From: Ruminococcus sp. FMBCY1
Lineage (GTDB): Bacteria > Bacillota > Clostridia > Oscillospirales > Acutalibacteraceae
Reading direction: 5' to 3'
NCBI RefSeq assembly: GCF_023921805.1
Contig: NZ_CP074197.1
Span: 992,001-1,056,000, forward strand
DNA: 64,000 bases
Positions 1 through 8,227 of the stretch are shown here, piece after piece. How positions within the stretch are numbered: the stretch's first letter is position 1; every line of letters begins with the position of its first letter. The translations under genes and the position numbers were made by a program. The notes beneath the pieces are model-generated. The model was not told where the DNA came from and searched no databases. It saw only the letters and a list, made by a program, of their open reading frames with translations.

Positions 1-23
1 TACCTAAAATTTAAAAAATAAAT

Positions 24-64
24 AAAAAAGAGAGGAATAGTTAGGACGGACTAACTATTCCTCT
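24..64 (-). terminator. Intrinsic terminator, leftward
   Basis: A 14-bp perfect stem (31-44 with 51-64) around a 6-nt loop is followed, read leftward, by a long T-rich run. It lies about 100 bp past the stop of the nucleotidyltransferase gene and would end that transcript, and also any RNA started at the promoter at 114-142. Confidence 0.8.
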
Positions 65-88
65 TTAAATCAGCGAACACCAAGTGCC

Positions 89-104
89 GTTAGTGTTCGC
101 TAAC
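89..104. promoter_or_regulatory. GTTAG-N6-CTAAC palindrome, possible metal-repressor box
   Basis: GTTAG, six bases, CTAAC, placed 9 bp downstream of a perfect -10 box. The feoA promoter has the same palindrome in the same place (46070-46087). A further copy lies at 39-56 inside the terminator stem. DtxR/IdeR-type operators are built on TTAG..CTAA half-sites, so a shared iron- or manganese-dependent repressor is inferred. Confidence 0.4.
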
Positions 105-113
105 TTGTTTAAT

Positions 114-142
114 ATTATATCAATAAATACATTATTTGTCAA
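114..142 (-). promoter_or_regulatory. Consensus sigma-A promoter, leftward
   Basis: On the minus strand: TTGACA (137-142), a 17-bp spacer, then TATAAT (114-119). Both hexamers are perfect. It starts transcription near 107, beyond the stop codon of the nucleotidyltransferase gene and facing away from it. Confidence 0.7.
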
Positions 143-161
143 TTAAAACATAAATAAAATT

Positions 162-1376
162 TTATTTAACATCAAAACCCACTTCTGTTTGAATATAATT
201 AAAATAACTTACATCATCATCGGTATAAGAAGTTCTGTTGTTAAAACCTTTTTTTATATTAATATTTCTGTCAATAAAAATTCTTCTGCACCACATACAT
301 GTCCATGAATACGGCAATAAAATCGGCATTTTCTCAACAAACGGATATTTATTTGCCATATATGTTTTATTCGGAAAAAGCGATGAAATAAAATTAGCAA
401 ATCTTGATTTTTTTCTGCCTGTTTTAGTATTAACTCTTTGTCTTTCCATTTCGGACATAACCGCAACATCTACTCTGCCGAGAGCCATACTTAATAAAAT
501 ATATTCTTCAACATCGTCAAAATCTTTAACTTCACTGCCTTTTGAAAACCATTTCAGTGAAATATCACGCAGTTTTTTCTCAAACAAGGTTATTCCTAAT
601 TTTTCAAACTGTTCACTCAAATATTTTTGATTAAGTTGATCAGAATATTTTTTATAAAATACATATTCGTCGGCAATCATTCTTATGCCGATTCCGCCTT
701 GGGAAAAATGTTTTGCACTGTGAAGCAACATATAAATATAATAATCCTCAAGCGTCATTTCTTTTGAATAAGAATACCCGTCACGCACCTTAGCTTTTTC
801 AAGTTGATTTTCCAATAAAGAATAATTTATATTATCCTTTTTTAAAAGTGAACGGTGCATTTCAATATACATAAACGGTGCTTTTACAAAATGATATTGT
901 TGATCGTCATTTTTTTTAAATTTGTACCCGTTTTGTTTAAATATATTTTTTATTCTGTCAATATCGTTTATATCAAACAAAATATCATAATCTGAAATTG
1001 AGCGTTCAAATGAGTTGGGATAGTCTTCCTTAAGAAAATAGCCTTTCATAGGGAGATTATATATTTTCCCTTCATCAAAACATTTAAGCAGACTTTCAAT
1101 TTCATATTTCATCATCGTATCAATATAAATCCAATGATTAAGATTATTTTTTACATAAGATAACAATTCATCTGAAACCGAATATTTTTTTGACAGCATT
1201 AAGACAGCCTCATCAAAAATTGCGTCCATTCTGGTATCATTAGAAATCTGCCTTATGTGGTCAAGATTACAATTTTCATACGGCAACTGCGGTTCTGTTC
1301 CGTTTAAAACACTTGATACAAGCGTCAAATAATATGCATATTCTTTTTTTTGAGCGTCATTAAGATGTTTTTTCAT
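162..1376 (-). CDS. Nucleotidyltransferase family protein (NTP_transf_5-like)
   Basis: 404 residues. The region around residues 111-140 carries the family pattern of an LPMKG motif, a YP pair and then SDYDILFDI, where the paired acidic residues would bind metal in the nucleotidyltransferase fold (PF14907 type, uncharacterised). It is the last gene of a leftward trio with a PqqD-like protein and an S24/S26 peptidase, 11 bp after the peptidase stop. In Firmicutes such trios tend to accompany peptide-modification clusters, but no radical-SAM enzyme or precursor is visible here. Family is recognised from motifs; substrate unknown. Confidence 0.75.
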   Translation of the reverse strand: MKKHLNDAQKKEYAYYLTLVSSVLNGTEPQLPYENCNLDHIRQISNDTRMDAIFDEAVLMLSKKYSVSDELLSYVKNNLNHWIYIDTMMKYEIESLLKCFDEGKIYNLPMKGYFLKEDYPNSFERSISDYDILFDINDIDRIKNIFKQNGYKFKKNDDQQYHFVKAPFMYIEMHRSLLKKDNINYSLLENQLEKAKVRDGYSYSKEMTLEDYYIYMLLHSAKHFSQGGIGIRMIADEYVFYKKYSDQLNQKYLSEQFEKLGITLFEKKLRDISLKWFSKGSEVKDFDDVEEYILLSMALGRVDVAVMSEMERQRVNTKTGRKKSRFANFISSLFPNKTYMANKYPFVEKMPILLPYSWTCMWCRRIFIDRNINIKKGFNNRTSYTDDDVSYFNYIQTEVGFDVK

Positions 1377-1386
1377 TATACAAAAA

Positions 1387-1863
1387 CTACCTTTTCTTTT
1401 TTATATTTATCGACTTATTCATTCTGTGCGCTGAATAAAGCATACGCATTGGCGCTTTGATATACTCCCACGCTGACTTATAAAATCTGTATGAAAGCGA
1501 ATTATCGGTATAGTGTTTTCCTTTTCGATAAAATGCGGTAACCACACCTATAATATTTTCGTCAGTAATTCCCCGTTCTTTATGAAACTGATTATCACCG
1601 CAAAAAATATATTTGCCGTCCTTATCAAAACCGACAACTCTGTGCAAAACAAAATCGCCGTTACTTCTTCGGTATAAAGCAACATCAAGATATTTTAGCC
1701 TGCCCTCCGGCTTTTTCAGGACAACCACATCTTCGCCGTTTCTTAGCATAGGATACATACTTGTTCCGTGCGGAGTAAATGTAACCGTGCCTCCGCTGTT
1801 AAGTTTTTCTTTAATAATTTGTATTACATCTTCAAGCTGAATTTCTTTATTATTCAAAGACAT
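1387..1863 (-). CDS. S24/S26 family signal-peptidase-like protein
   Basis: 158 residues. The N-terminal half has GTSMYP, the Ser-Met motif of S24/S26 peptidases, then the LDVALYRR strand and VLHRVVG, which resembles the segment around the basic residue of type I signal peptidases. A GDNQFHKE stretch matches the signal-peptidase box E. I see no clear N-terminal membrane anchor. The ATG at 1863 follows AAGGA at 5 nt and is preferred over the ATG 6 nt upstream. It overlaps the PqqD stop by 14 bp, so the two are translationally coupled. A role in cleaving a small peptide is inference. Confidence 0.75.
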   Translation of the reverse strand: MSLNNKEIQLEDVIQIIKEKLNSGGTVTFTPHGTSMYPMLRNGEDVVVLKKPEGRLKYLDVALYRRSNGDFVLHRVVGFDKDGKYIFCGDNQFHKERGITDENIIGVVTAFYRKGKHYTDNSLSYRFYKSAWEYIKAPMRMLYSAHRMNKSINIKKKR

Positions 1864-2113
1864 TTGCATCCTTTAACTTATTAATAAATATATCTATATC
1901 CGCACTTGCTTTTTCTTTTGTTACATCGTACTCACTAATCATTTTAGCAATAAGTTCGTCTTTCTCAATTCCTTTTTGCAACTGTTCAAATAAGAAAGCA
2001 CCCGTTTCATTGAGATTTATAACACCGTTAAAATCAAGTGTAAGACTGTTTACCGGTACCACTACATATGAATCGGCTACTTTTCTTAAAACAAAATCAT
2101 CTTTAATTTTCAT
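1850..2113 (-). CDS. PqqD family peptide-binding protein
   Basis: About 87 residues. The pattern of FVLRKVADSYVVVP, a LNETGAFLFEQL helix, then ISEYDV and a C-terminal helix is that of PqqD/RRE-type domains, which hand precursor peptides to modifying enzymes. The start at 2113 lies 8 nt after AGGAG; the ATG at 2119 is too close. It is the first gene of the trio. A double palindrome, CATATATG-T-CATATATG at 2127-2143, sits directly upstream of the ribosome-binding site and could be an operator. No precursor-peptide gene was found in the 180 bp upstream. Confidence 0.75.
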   Translation of the reverse strand: MKIKDDFVLRKVADSYVVVPVNSLTLDFNGVINLNETGAFLFEQLQKGIEKDELIAKMISEYDVTKEKASADIDIFINKLKDANVFE

Positions 2114-2229
2114 ACTCATTTCTCCTCATATATGTCATATATGAATATAATATTTTTTTAATTGTTTTGATAATAATATTGTAATACATAAAGCATAAAA
2201 AAGCAAGTAATGAGAGAGTTTTGAGCATA

Positions 2230-2260
2230 CAAAAAGCTCCGCAGAAAACTCTGCGGAGCT
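2230..2260 (-). terminator. Intrinsic terminator
   Basis: Stem 2235-2244 with 2251-2260, 10 bp and GC-rich, followed leftward by TTTTTG. It ends the gene at 2295-3410 before the PqqD operon. Confidence 0.85.
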
Positions 2261-2294
2261 AAGTGATTAAGTATTAATTATCTGTTAAGATAAA

Positions 2295-3410
2295 TTAGTT
2301 CTCTCTTCTTCTAACGAGGAAGAATACACCTGCAGCTGCAACCATTACGCCGGCAAATACGAAGAAGATTGTTGTCTCCTGACCTGACTGTACTGAGTTA
2401 GAGCCTGATGATGAACCATTTGATGAAGAGCCGTTTGATGATGAACCGCCGTTTGAAGAACCACCGTTTGATGAACCGCTTGTATCAGCAGCATCGTTCT
2501 TAGCCTCTGCATTCTTAATCTCATCTTTGTTAACTTTTTCGCCACCCTTTGTTGGGTCTGTGCAGTTACCAAGGATACCCTCAATTGTTGCCTTCTTCTT
2601 GTTAGCAACATCCTGAGTCATTGTTTCTTCCTTAACAAAACCCTCAAGTTTGAAATTTACATTAGACATTACAGCGAGTGGGCTGACCTTGAGTTGGTTG
2701 ATAAGATCCTGTGTCTTATCTGTCTTACTTGTATCAGCAGTACCGTCGTCAGAAACATAATCGAGAAGGTAGTCAGCTAAAAGTGTTACATCTGTTGTAC
2801 CGTCTGCAAGAGCTGTACCGACTACTTTTGATGTTGAAGTAATAACCTTCTGCGGACCACATTCCGGATGGTTCTTCCATGCAGCCTCAGTATCAGTCTT
2901 TTGGCTGTCCTTAGGGTTCTCGATCTTGTTACCTGTTACATACACAGTATCGCCAATGCAGTTACCGTTCATGATTGTGTTGTAAATCTGAGCACCTGTA
3001 TCAGCACTGAAGATTACGCAATATAAGTTCTTGCTGCCGGCATTCTGAATTTCTTCAGCGTTGCCTGTCTTTGTTATATCATAAGAATAAAGATCGTCGC
3101 TTTCCTTTTTGCACACTTCTTTCTTTGTCTGCCAGCTTGGCCATTTACCTGTACCGTCAGCTCTCCAGACGTGGCAATAGATCTTGCTAAAGTTTTTCCA
3201 ACCTGCACTCTTTACATCAAAGTAAATCTTTGTGCCGGCACCTACCTGTGACTCGTCACCTGCTGCTACTGCTGAAGAATCGTCAGCTGCTACTGCAGAC
3301 TCGTCATTTGCTGCTACTGCGTCCTCTGCTTCAGCTGCACTTGCTGCAAATGCGCCTGCTGAAAGTACTAATGTTGAAGCAAGAGCAAGACTCATTACTT
3401 TTTTGAACAT
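2295..3410 (-). CDS. Secreted, membrane-anchored protein with starch-binding-like module
   Basis: 371 residues. A Sec signal peptide ends near SAGAFAASA (residues 17-25), followed by an Ala/Asp-rich stretch with repeated VAADDSS-like units. Residues about 60-150 (GTKIYFDV, then a Trp-rich HVW..WPSWQ strand and the SYDI strand) resemble the CBM26-like module of the amylase at 15.8 kb. A Gly/Ser/Asn linker leads to a C-terminal membrane helix and RRREN, so it is anchored with the module outside. No LPXTG motif is seen. GGAGGAG lies 7 nt before the ATG. A cell-surface starch-binding role is inferred from the weak module similarity. Confidence 0.65.
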   Translation of the reverse strand: MFKKVMSLALASTLVLSAGAFAASAAEAEDAVAANDESAVAADDSSAVAAGDESQVGAGTKIYFDVKSAGWKNFSKIYCHVWRADGTGKWPSWQTKKEVCKKESDDLYSYDITKTGNAEEIQNAGSKNLYCVIFSADTGAQIYNTIMNGNCIGDTVYVTGNKIENPKDSQKTDTEAAWKNHPECGPQKVITSTSKVVGTALADGTTDVTLLADYLLDYVSDDGTADTSKTDKTQDLINQLKVSPLAVMSNVNFKLEGFVKEETMTQDVANKKKATIEGILGNCTDPTKGGEKVNKDEIKNAEAKNDAADTSGSSNGGSSNGGSSSNGSSSNGSSSGSNSVQSGQETTIFFVFAGVMVAAAGVFFLVRRREN

Positions 3411-3466
3411 TTTAAATCTCCTCCATTGTTCATTAACTTTTAGGAATACACTATTCCATTGGAATT

Positions 3467-3495
3467 ATTATACATCAAACATTACAAAACTTCAA
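3467..3495 (-). promoter_or_regulatory. Promoter of the surface protein
   Basis: Minus strand TTGAAG (3490-3495), 17-bp spacer, TATAAT (3467-3472), about 57 bp before the start codon. Confidence 0.65.
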
Positions 3496-3627
3496 TACTT
3501 TAATTTCTTTTTATCGTTGTTTTAATATACAATCTTGCCAGACTGTTTTTAGTAGTTCTAAACAATAATAGCAATAAATTGCAATCTTTCAGACAACAAA
3601 AATCAAATTATGTGGATTTCGCAACAT

Positions 3628-6261
3628 TTATGCCTTAATCATACCATATACAGTTTCTTTAACGATAGCAAGTGCTTCATCAATCTTTTCAGGATTTTTT
3701 GCACCTGCCATAGCCATATCCGGCTTACCGCCGCCGTTGCCGCCCGCTGCCTGTGCAACAGCCTTAACGAGTTTGCCTGCATTTACGCCGAGTGCCTTAG
3801 CATCTTTACCGCAAGATGCGGCAAATGTAACCTTGCCGTCATTTTCACAAGCAAGTACAACTACAGAAAGCGGAGCAACATCTTTTGTTCTCTCGCACAT
3901 TGCACGAAGTGCGTCAGCGTTTGCATTGTCAATTTTTTTAGCAATAATTCTTACGCCGTTTTCAATTTCAGAATTAATAAAGAGGTTGTCAACCTGCATA
4001 GCAGCAAGCTTTGTGTTAAGCTCTGCAATTTCTTTCTGCTGATCATGAAGTAAGGTTGCAATCTTCTGTGCGCCCTCTGTGAGTGCTTTCGTATTTGAAA
4101 TCTTAAGTGTTTCGCAAACGTTGAGTACAGTTTCACGGACATCGTTCATATACTTAAGAACTCCGATACCTGTAATAGCCTCAATTCTTCTTACACCTGA
4201 TGCAACAGAACCCTCCTGACGGATTCTGAACAAGCCGAGGCTTGATGTATTTGTAGCATGTGTACCGCCGCAGAACTCAACTGAGAACTTACCGATGCTT
4301 ACAACTCGTACAACATCGCCGTACTTCTCGCCAAACAATGCCATAGCGCCGAGTTTCTTTGCCTCTTCGATTGGCATTTCCTTTGTAACAACAGGGATAG
4401 ATGCAAGAATCTTCTTGTTTACAAGGTCTTCGACTTTCTTAAGCTCTTCATCTGTGAGAGCCTCAAAGTGAGTAAAGTCAAAACGAACCGAATGGTCTGT
4501 TACAAGCTGACCTGCCTGATGAACATGATTGCCGAGAACTTCACGAAGTGCGGCCTGTAAAAGGTGAGCCGCTGTGTGGTTACGCATAATATTTGCTCTT
4601 CTGTCAAAGTCAACGATTGCACGAAGTTCTGTGCCGACCTCAAGTGTACCGCTCTTAATTGTACAAGAATGGAGATAAACACCCGAAGCATCCTTAGTTG
4701 TATCGTCAACATCAACCTCAAGAGTACCCGATTCCATTACACCTGTGTCGCCTACCTGTCCGCCACTCTCTGCATAGAACGGAGTTTTGTCGAGAACAAC
4801 AAGAGCTGTTTCGTTTTCGCCGACGCTGTCAACTCTGATACCGTCTTTAATGATGGCAAGAACCTTGCTGCCTGTATTAAGGTCAGTATAACCGCAAAAT
4901 TCTGTTTTAGCAATATCAGAAAGGTCTGTTGAATCCGAAATCCAAGCGTCTGTGTCTTCTTTCTTTCTTGCATCTCTTGAACGCTGTTTCTGCTCTTTCA
5001 AAAGCTCGTGGAAACGGTCAACATCAACATCAATACCCTGCTCGGATAGAATTTCTCTTGTAAGGTCGATTGGGAAACCGTAAGTATCGTTGAGCTTAAA
5101 TGCGTCCTCACCGCTGAGAACCTTAATATCCTGGTCGTCAACAATGCCCTGCAAGAGCTTAAAGCCCTGGTCGATTGTCTTTTGGAAGCTTTCTTCCTCG
5201 ACTCTGATAATCTTTGTAATAAAGTCCTGCTTTTCTCTTAATTCAGGATATGCCGATTCATTTTCTTTTATTACAGTTTCGCATACCTTATACAAGAATG
5301 CGTCTTTGTATCCTAAGAGTCTGCCATGACGAGCAGCTCTTCTAAGCAAACGACGGAGAACATAACCCTTACCCTCATTTGACGGGAGAACACCGTCACC
5401 AATCATAAAGGTTGTGCTGCGGATATGGTCGGTGATAACTCGGAGTGAAATATCCTTTTTATCGTCTTCACCGTAGTTTACACCTGTAATTTCAGAAATC
5501 TTCTTCATAATATTCTGAACAGTATCAACCAAGAAAAGGTTATCAACACCCTGCATTACGCAAGCAAGTCTTTCAAGGCCCATACCTGTATCAATGTTAG
5601 GATGAGCAAGCGGAGTGTAGTTGCCGTTGCCGTCGTTTTCGAACTGTGAGAATACAATGTTCCATACCTCAACGAAACGGTCACACTCGCAGCCGACATG
5701 ACAGTCAGGCTTGCCGCAGCCCTTTTCGTCACCACGATCAAAGTAAATTTCAGAACATGGGCCGCAAGGACCTGAACCGTGCTCCCAGAAGTTGTCTTCT
5801 TTGCCGAGTCTTACCATATGAGATGGCTCAACACCGATTTCTTCGGTCCAAATCTTGTAAGCCTCGTCATCGTTTTCATAAATAGATACATAGAGCTTAT
5901 CAACAGGCATTTCGAGAACTTTTGTAAAGAACTCCCATGCCCAAGCTGTAGCCTCGTGCTTGAAATAGTCACCGAAAGAGAAGTTACCGAGCATTTCAAA
6001 GTATGTGCCGTGACGGGCAGTAATGCCTACCCTCTCAATATCGGGAGTACGGATACACTTCTGACAGGTTGTTACACGCTTTCTCGGCGGTGTAACCTCA
6101 CCTGTAAAATACTTTTTCATAGGAGCCATACCGCTGTTAATAAGCAGAAGGCTGTTGTCGTCCTTCGGAACAAGCGAAAAGCTCGGAAGTCTTAAATGAC
6201 CCTTACTCTCAAAAAATGAAAGAAACTTTTCACGAAGTTCGTTAAGTCCTGTCCATTCCAT
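3628..6261 (-). CDS. alaS: Alanyl-tRNA synthetase
   Basis: 877 residues, the usual length. It charges tRNA-Ala in the cytoplasm. The N-terminal class II core has FESKGH, NSGMAPMKKYF and RHGTYFEMLGNFSFGDYFK. The editing domain has the zinc-site residues HTAAHLLQ and FCGGTHATNT, and the C-terminal C-Ala domain has GGNGGGKPDMA. The start at 6261 (MEWTGLNEL) follows AAGGAG at 8 nt; the frame stays open upstream into the T-box leader but that part is not coding. Regulated by the T-box at 6290-6535. Confidence 0.97.
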   Translation of the reverse strand: MEWTGLNELREKFLSFFESKGHLRLPSFSLVPKDDNSLLLINSGMAPMKKYFTGEVTPPRKRVTTCQKCIRTPDIERVGITARHGTYFEMLGNFSFGDYFKHEATAWAWEFFTKVLEMPVDKLYVSIYENDDEAYKIWTEEIGVEPSHMVRLGKEDNFWEHGSGPCGPCSEIYFDRGDEKGCGKPDCHVGCECDRFVEVWNIVFSQFENDGNGNYTPLAHPNIDTGMGLERLACVMQGVDNLFLVDTVQNIMKKISEITGVNYGEDDKKDISLRVITDHIRSTTFMIGDGVLPSNEGKGYVLRRLLRRAARHGRLLGYKDAFLYKVCETVIKENESAYPELREKQDFITKIIRVEEESFQKTIDQGFKLLQGIVDDQDIKVLSGEDAFKLNDTYGFPIDLTREILSEQGIDVDVDRFHELLKEQKQRSRDARKKEDTDAWISDSTDLSDIAKTEFCGYTDLNTGSKVLAIIKDGIRVDSVGENETALVVLDKTPFYAESGGQVGDTGVMESGTLEVDVDDTTKDASGVYLHSCTIKSGTLEVGTELRAIVDFDRRANIMRNHTAAHLLQAALREVLGNHVHQAGQLVTDHSVRFDFTHFEALTDEELKKVEDLVNKKILASIPVVTKEMPIEEAKKLGAMALFGEKYGDVVRVVSIGKFSVEFCGGTHATNTSSLGLFRIRQEGSVASGVRRIEAITGIGVLKYMNDVRETVLNVCETLKISNTKALTEGAQKIATLLHDQQKEIAELNTKLAAMQVDNLFINSEIENGVRIIAKKIDNANADALRAMCERTKDVAPLSVVVLACENDGKVTFAASCGKDAKALGVNAGKLVKAVAQAAGGNGGGKPDMAMAGAKNPEKIDEALAIVKETVYGMIKA

Positions 6262-6289
6262 CAAAAATCTCTCCTTAAAAAATTTGCAA

Positions 6290-6535
6290 AATAAAATCCT
6301 GCCCCATAAAAATGGGACAGGAGAATAATTCCTGCGGTACCACCCAAATTGGTGCTTAAACACCCTCTTTGAGTAATCTTACGATTACAATCCTTAACGC
6401 AGATATACGCTGTGCTTAGTCACACAGAGCTCAGGGGCAGCGTGCTGTAAACATTCATAAAGTCTTGCACCGACCGACTTCTCTCTGAAAGAACGAGATA
6501 CAGCTAATCCCGTCAACGCCAATTACATATACTTT
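6290..6535 (-). promoter_or_regulatory. T-box riboswitch of alaS
   Basis: Read leftward, the leader contains AGAGAG near 6481, the GGTGCAAG motif of stem I, and the T-box TGGGTGGTACCGCAGG (6331-6346). These are followed by a terminator hairpin (6298-6321) with a TTTTATTTT tail, 37 bp before the alaS start. T-boxes read the charging of the cognate tRNA; GAGCTC near 6427-6432 holds a GCT alanine codon that fits the specifier position. The specifier assignment is less certain than the T-box itself. Confidence 0.93.
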
Positions 6536-6639
6536 TTATTCAGTAGCATTATAAAACTAATTATTCACAATGTCAAGTGAATATCGGAAATTTTCTGATA
6601 TTTTTCTTTTTTCGTACCGCAACAATCGCATTAATTTTG

Positions 6640-6668
6640 TTGCATATTGCGACACAAAATGATATAAT
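6640..6668 (+). promoter_or_regulatory. Promoter of the thyX run
   Basis: TTGCAT (6640-6645), 17-bp spacer, TATAAT (6663-6668), 42 bp before the thyX start. Confidence 0.6.
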
Positions 6669-6709
6669 ACATTTATATATGTTTTTATATCGCTTTGGAG
6701 GAGATTATT

Positions 6710-7510
6710 TTGAGTGCAAAAGTCACTTTACTTACTTATACGCCAAATCCCGAAATGACGGTTGCAATGGCAGCAAAACTCTGCTACTCACCGTCCGAAA
6801 TATCAAATATAAGAGATGGTCTTACTGAGGAAAAGACCGCTGATTTTATAGATATGCTTTCAAACATCGGGCACGGCAGTCCGTTTGAACACGCTTCTTT
6901 TACCTTTGGCATTGAGGGCATTTCAAGAGCCTGCTCACATCAGCTTGTAAGACACAGAATCGCATCTTACAGTCAGCAGTCGCAGCGTTATGTTGACGGC
7001 ACAAAGTTTGATTTTGTAACACCGCCTGAAATTGCAAAAAACGAAAAGGCGCTTGCCGCTTATAACAAAGTAATAGAAATGCAGTCAAAGGCTTACAGCG
7101 AAGTTCGTGACGCACTTGTTGCAGGATATATCAGAGAGGCAACAGGAAACTGTGACGATAACGATGAAGAAGTCATAGAAAACTACAGAAACGAAAACAA
7201 AGCAAAATTCAATGCTTTTGTAAAAAAAGCAAATGAAGACGCAAGATTTATTCTTCCTAACGCATCAACCACAAAAATTGTATGCACCTTTAATGCAAGA
7301 AGTCTTGAGAATTTCTTTGCACACCGCTGCTGTAACCGTGCACAGTGGGAAATCAGAGATGTTGCCGAGCAAATGCTTAAACAATGTCTTGAAGTTGCTC
7401 CGCATTTATTCAAAAACTGCGGTCCTGCGTGTTTGTTCGGTGCTTGTCCCGAGGGCAAAATGAGTTGCGGCAAAATGAAAGAAGTACGCAAAAAATACGG
7501 CAGAGAGTAA
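6710..7510 (+). CDS. thyX: Flavin-dependent thymidylate synthase
   Basis: 266 residues. ThyX makes dTMP from dUMP with FAD, NADPH and methylene-tetrahydrofolate. The family signature RHRIASYSQQSQR (RHR-X7-S) is intact, preceded by HGSPFEHASFTF; NARSLENFFAHRCC and the C-terminal CGPAC follow. The start is TTG at 6710, 6 nt after GGAGGAG; an upstream TTG at 6695 overlaps that ribosome-binding site and is rejected. First gene of an eight-gene rightward run, directly before thymidylate kinase, so two steps to dTTP are side by side. Confidence 0.95.
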   Translation: MSAKVTLLTYTPNPEMTVAMAAKLCYSPSEISNIRDGLTEEKTADFIDMLSNIGHGSPFEHASFTFGIEGISRACSHQLVRHRIASYSQQSQRYVDGTKFDFVTPPEIAKNEKALAAYNKVIEMQSKAYSEVRDALVAGYIREATGNCDDNDEEVIENYRNENKAKFNAFVKKANEDARFILPNASTTKIVCTFNARSLENFFAHRCCNRAQWEIRDVAEQMLKQCLEVAPHLFKNCGPACLFGACPEGKMSCGKMKEVRKKYGRE

Positions 7511-7555
7511 TATTTTAATTATATTTTAGAATAATAGAAATGGATAGGAACAAAA

Positions 7556-8227
7556 ATGAGTGCAAAATTCATTGTAATAGAGGGTCTTGACGGAAGCGGA
7601 AAGGCTACCCAAACAAAAATCCTCTTTGATAAAATTTCAGCAATGGGAAAAAGCATTAAAAAACTTGAATTTCCCGATTACGCAAACGAAAGCTCGGCAC
7701 TTGTAAAAATGTATCTCGGCGGAGAATTCGGCAGTAATCCGAATGATGTAAACGCTTATGCTGCTTCGTCCTTTTATGCGGTAGACAGAGTGGCAAGTTT
7801 TCTTAAATTTTGGAAAAAAGATTACGAAAACAGTGATGTGATTTTAAGCGACAGATACGCTACATCCAATATAATTTATCAGATGTCTAAACTTGACAAA
7901 TCGGAGTGGGACAACTTTATTGAATGGCAGGAGGATTTTGAATACAAAAAGCTTGCCGTACCTAAGCCGGACAAGGTTATTTATCTTGATGTTAAACCCG
8001 AAGTATCGCAAAAACTTATGAGCAAAAGATACGAGGGTGACGAAAGCAAAAAGGACTTGCACGAAAAAAACTTTGCATTTTTACTCGAATGTAGAAAATC
8101 GGCACTTTATGCCGCAAAAAAATGCGGCTGGACAGTAATTAACTGCTGTGAAAACGGAGAAATAAAGTCTATAGAATCAATAGCAGAGGAAATAGAAAAG
8201 GCGGCTGAAATTAATACTTTATGCTAA
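7556..8227 (+). CDS. tmk: Thymidylate kinase
   Basis: 223 residues. Phosphorylates dTMP to dTDP. The P-loop GLDGSGKATQT is at residues 10-20, the FPDYAN motif at about 42, and the DRYATSNIIYQ segment (DRY) binds the nucleotide. It overlaps the next gene by 7 bp. Pairing with thyX supports the assignment over other nucleotide kinases. Confidence 0.9.
   Translation: MSAKFIVIEGLDGSGKATQTKILFDKISAMGKSIKKLEFPDYANESSALVKMYLGGEFGSNPNDVNAYAASSFYAVDRVASFLKFWKKDYENSDVILSDRYATSNIIYQMSKLDKSEWDNFIEWQEDFEYKKLAVPKPDKVIYLDVKPEVSQKLMSKRYEGDESKKDLHEKNFAFLLECRKSALYAAKKCGWTVINCCENGEIKSIESIAEEIEKAAEINTLC

Larger units (their letters stand above)
22..107 (-). ncRNA. Candidate small RNA, about 80 nt
   Basis: A consensus promoter (-35 at 137-142, -10 at 114-119) points leftward, and a strong terminator ends about 80 nt after the expected start. 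Between them is a second hairpin (72-80 with 93-101) and no open reading frame. The only product of this promoter would be a short two-hairpin RNA, lying in the 3' region of the nucleotidyltransferase operon. A palindrome like those in front of feoA sits at the predicted start site. The RNA and its regulation are inferred. Confidence 0.35.

Noticed and set aside
2345..2611. 88-codon frame on the minus strand in the surface-protein gene
   Set aside because: A shadow of the Gly/Ser/Asn linker codons read in another frame; very low-complexity Gln/His/Thr product and no ribosome-binding site.
3232..3525. 97-codon plus-strand frame opposite the surface-protein signal peptide
   Set aside because: Mirror of Ala-rich signal-peptide and repeat codons; no ribosome-binding site.
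6262..6363. N-terminal extension of AlaRS by 34 codons
   Set aside because: It would translate the T-box terminator; the start at 6261 has the ribosome-binding site and the normal AlaRS N-terminus.
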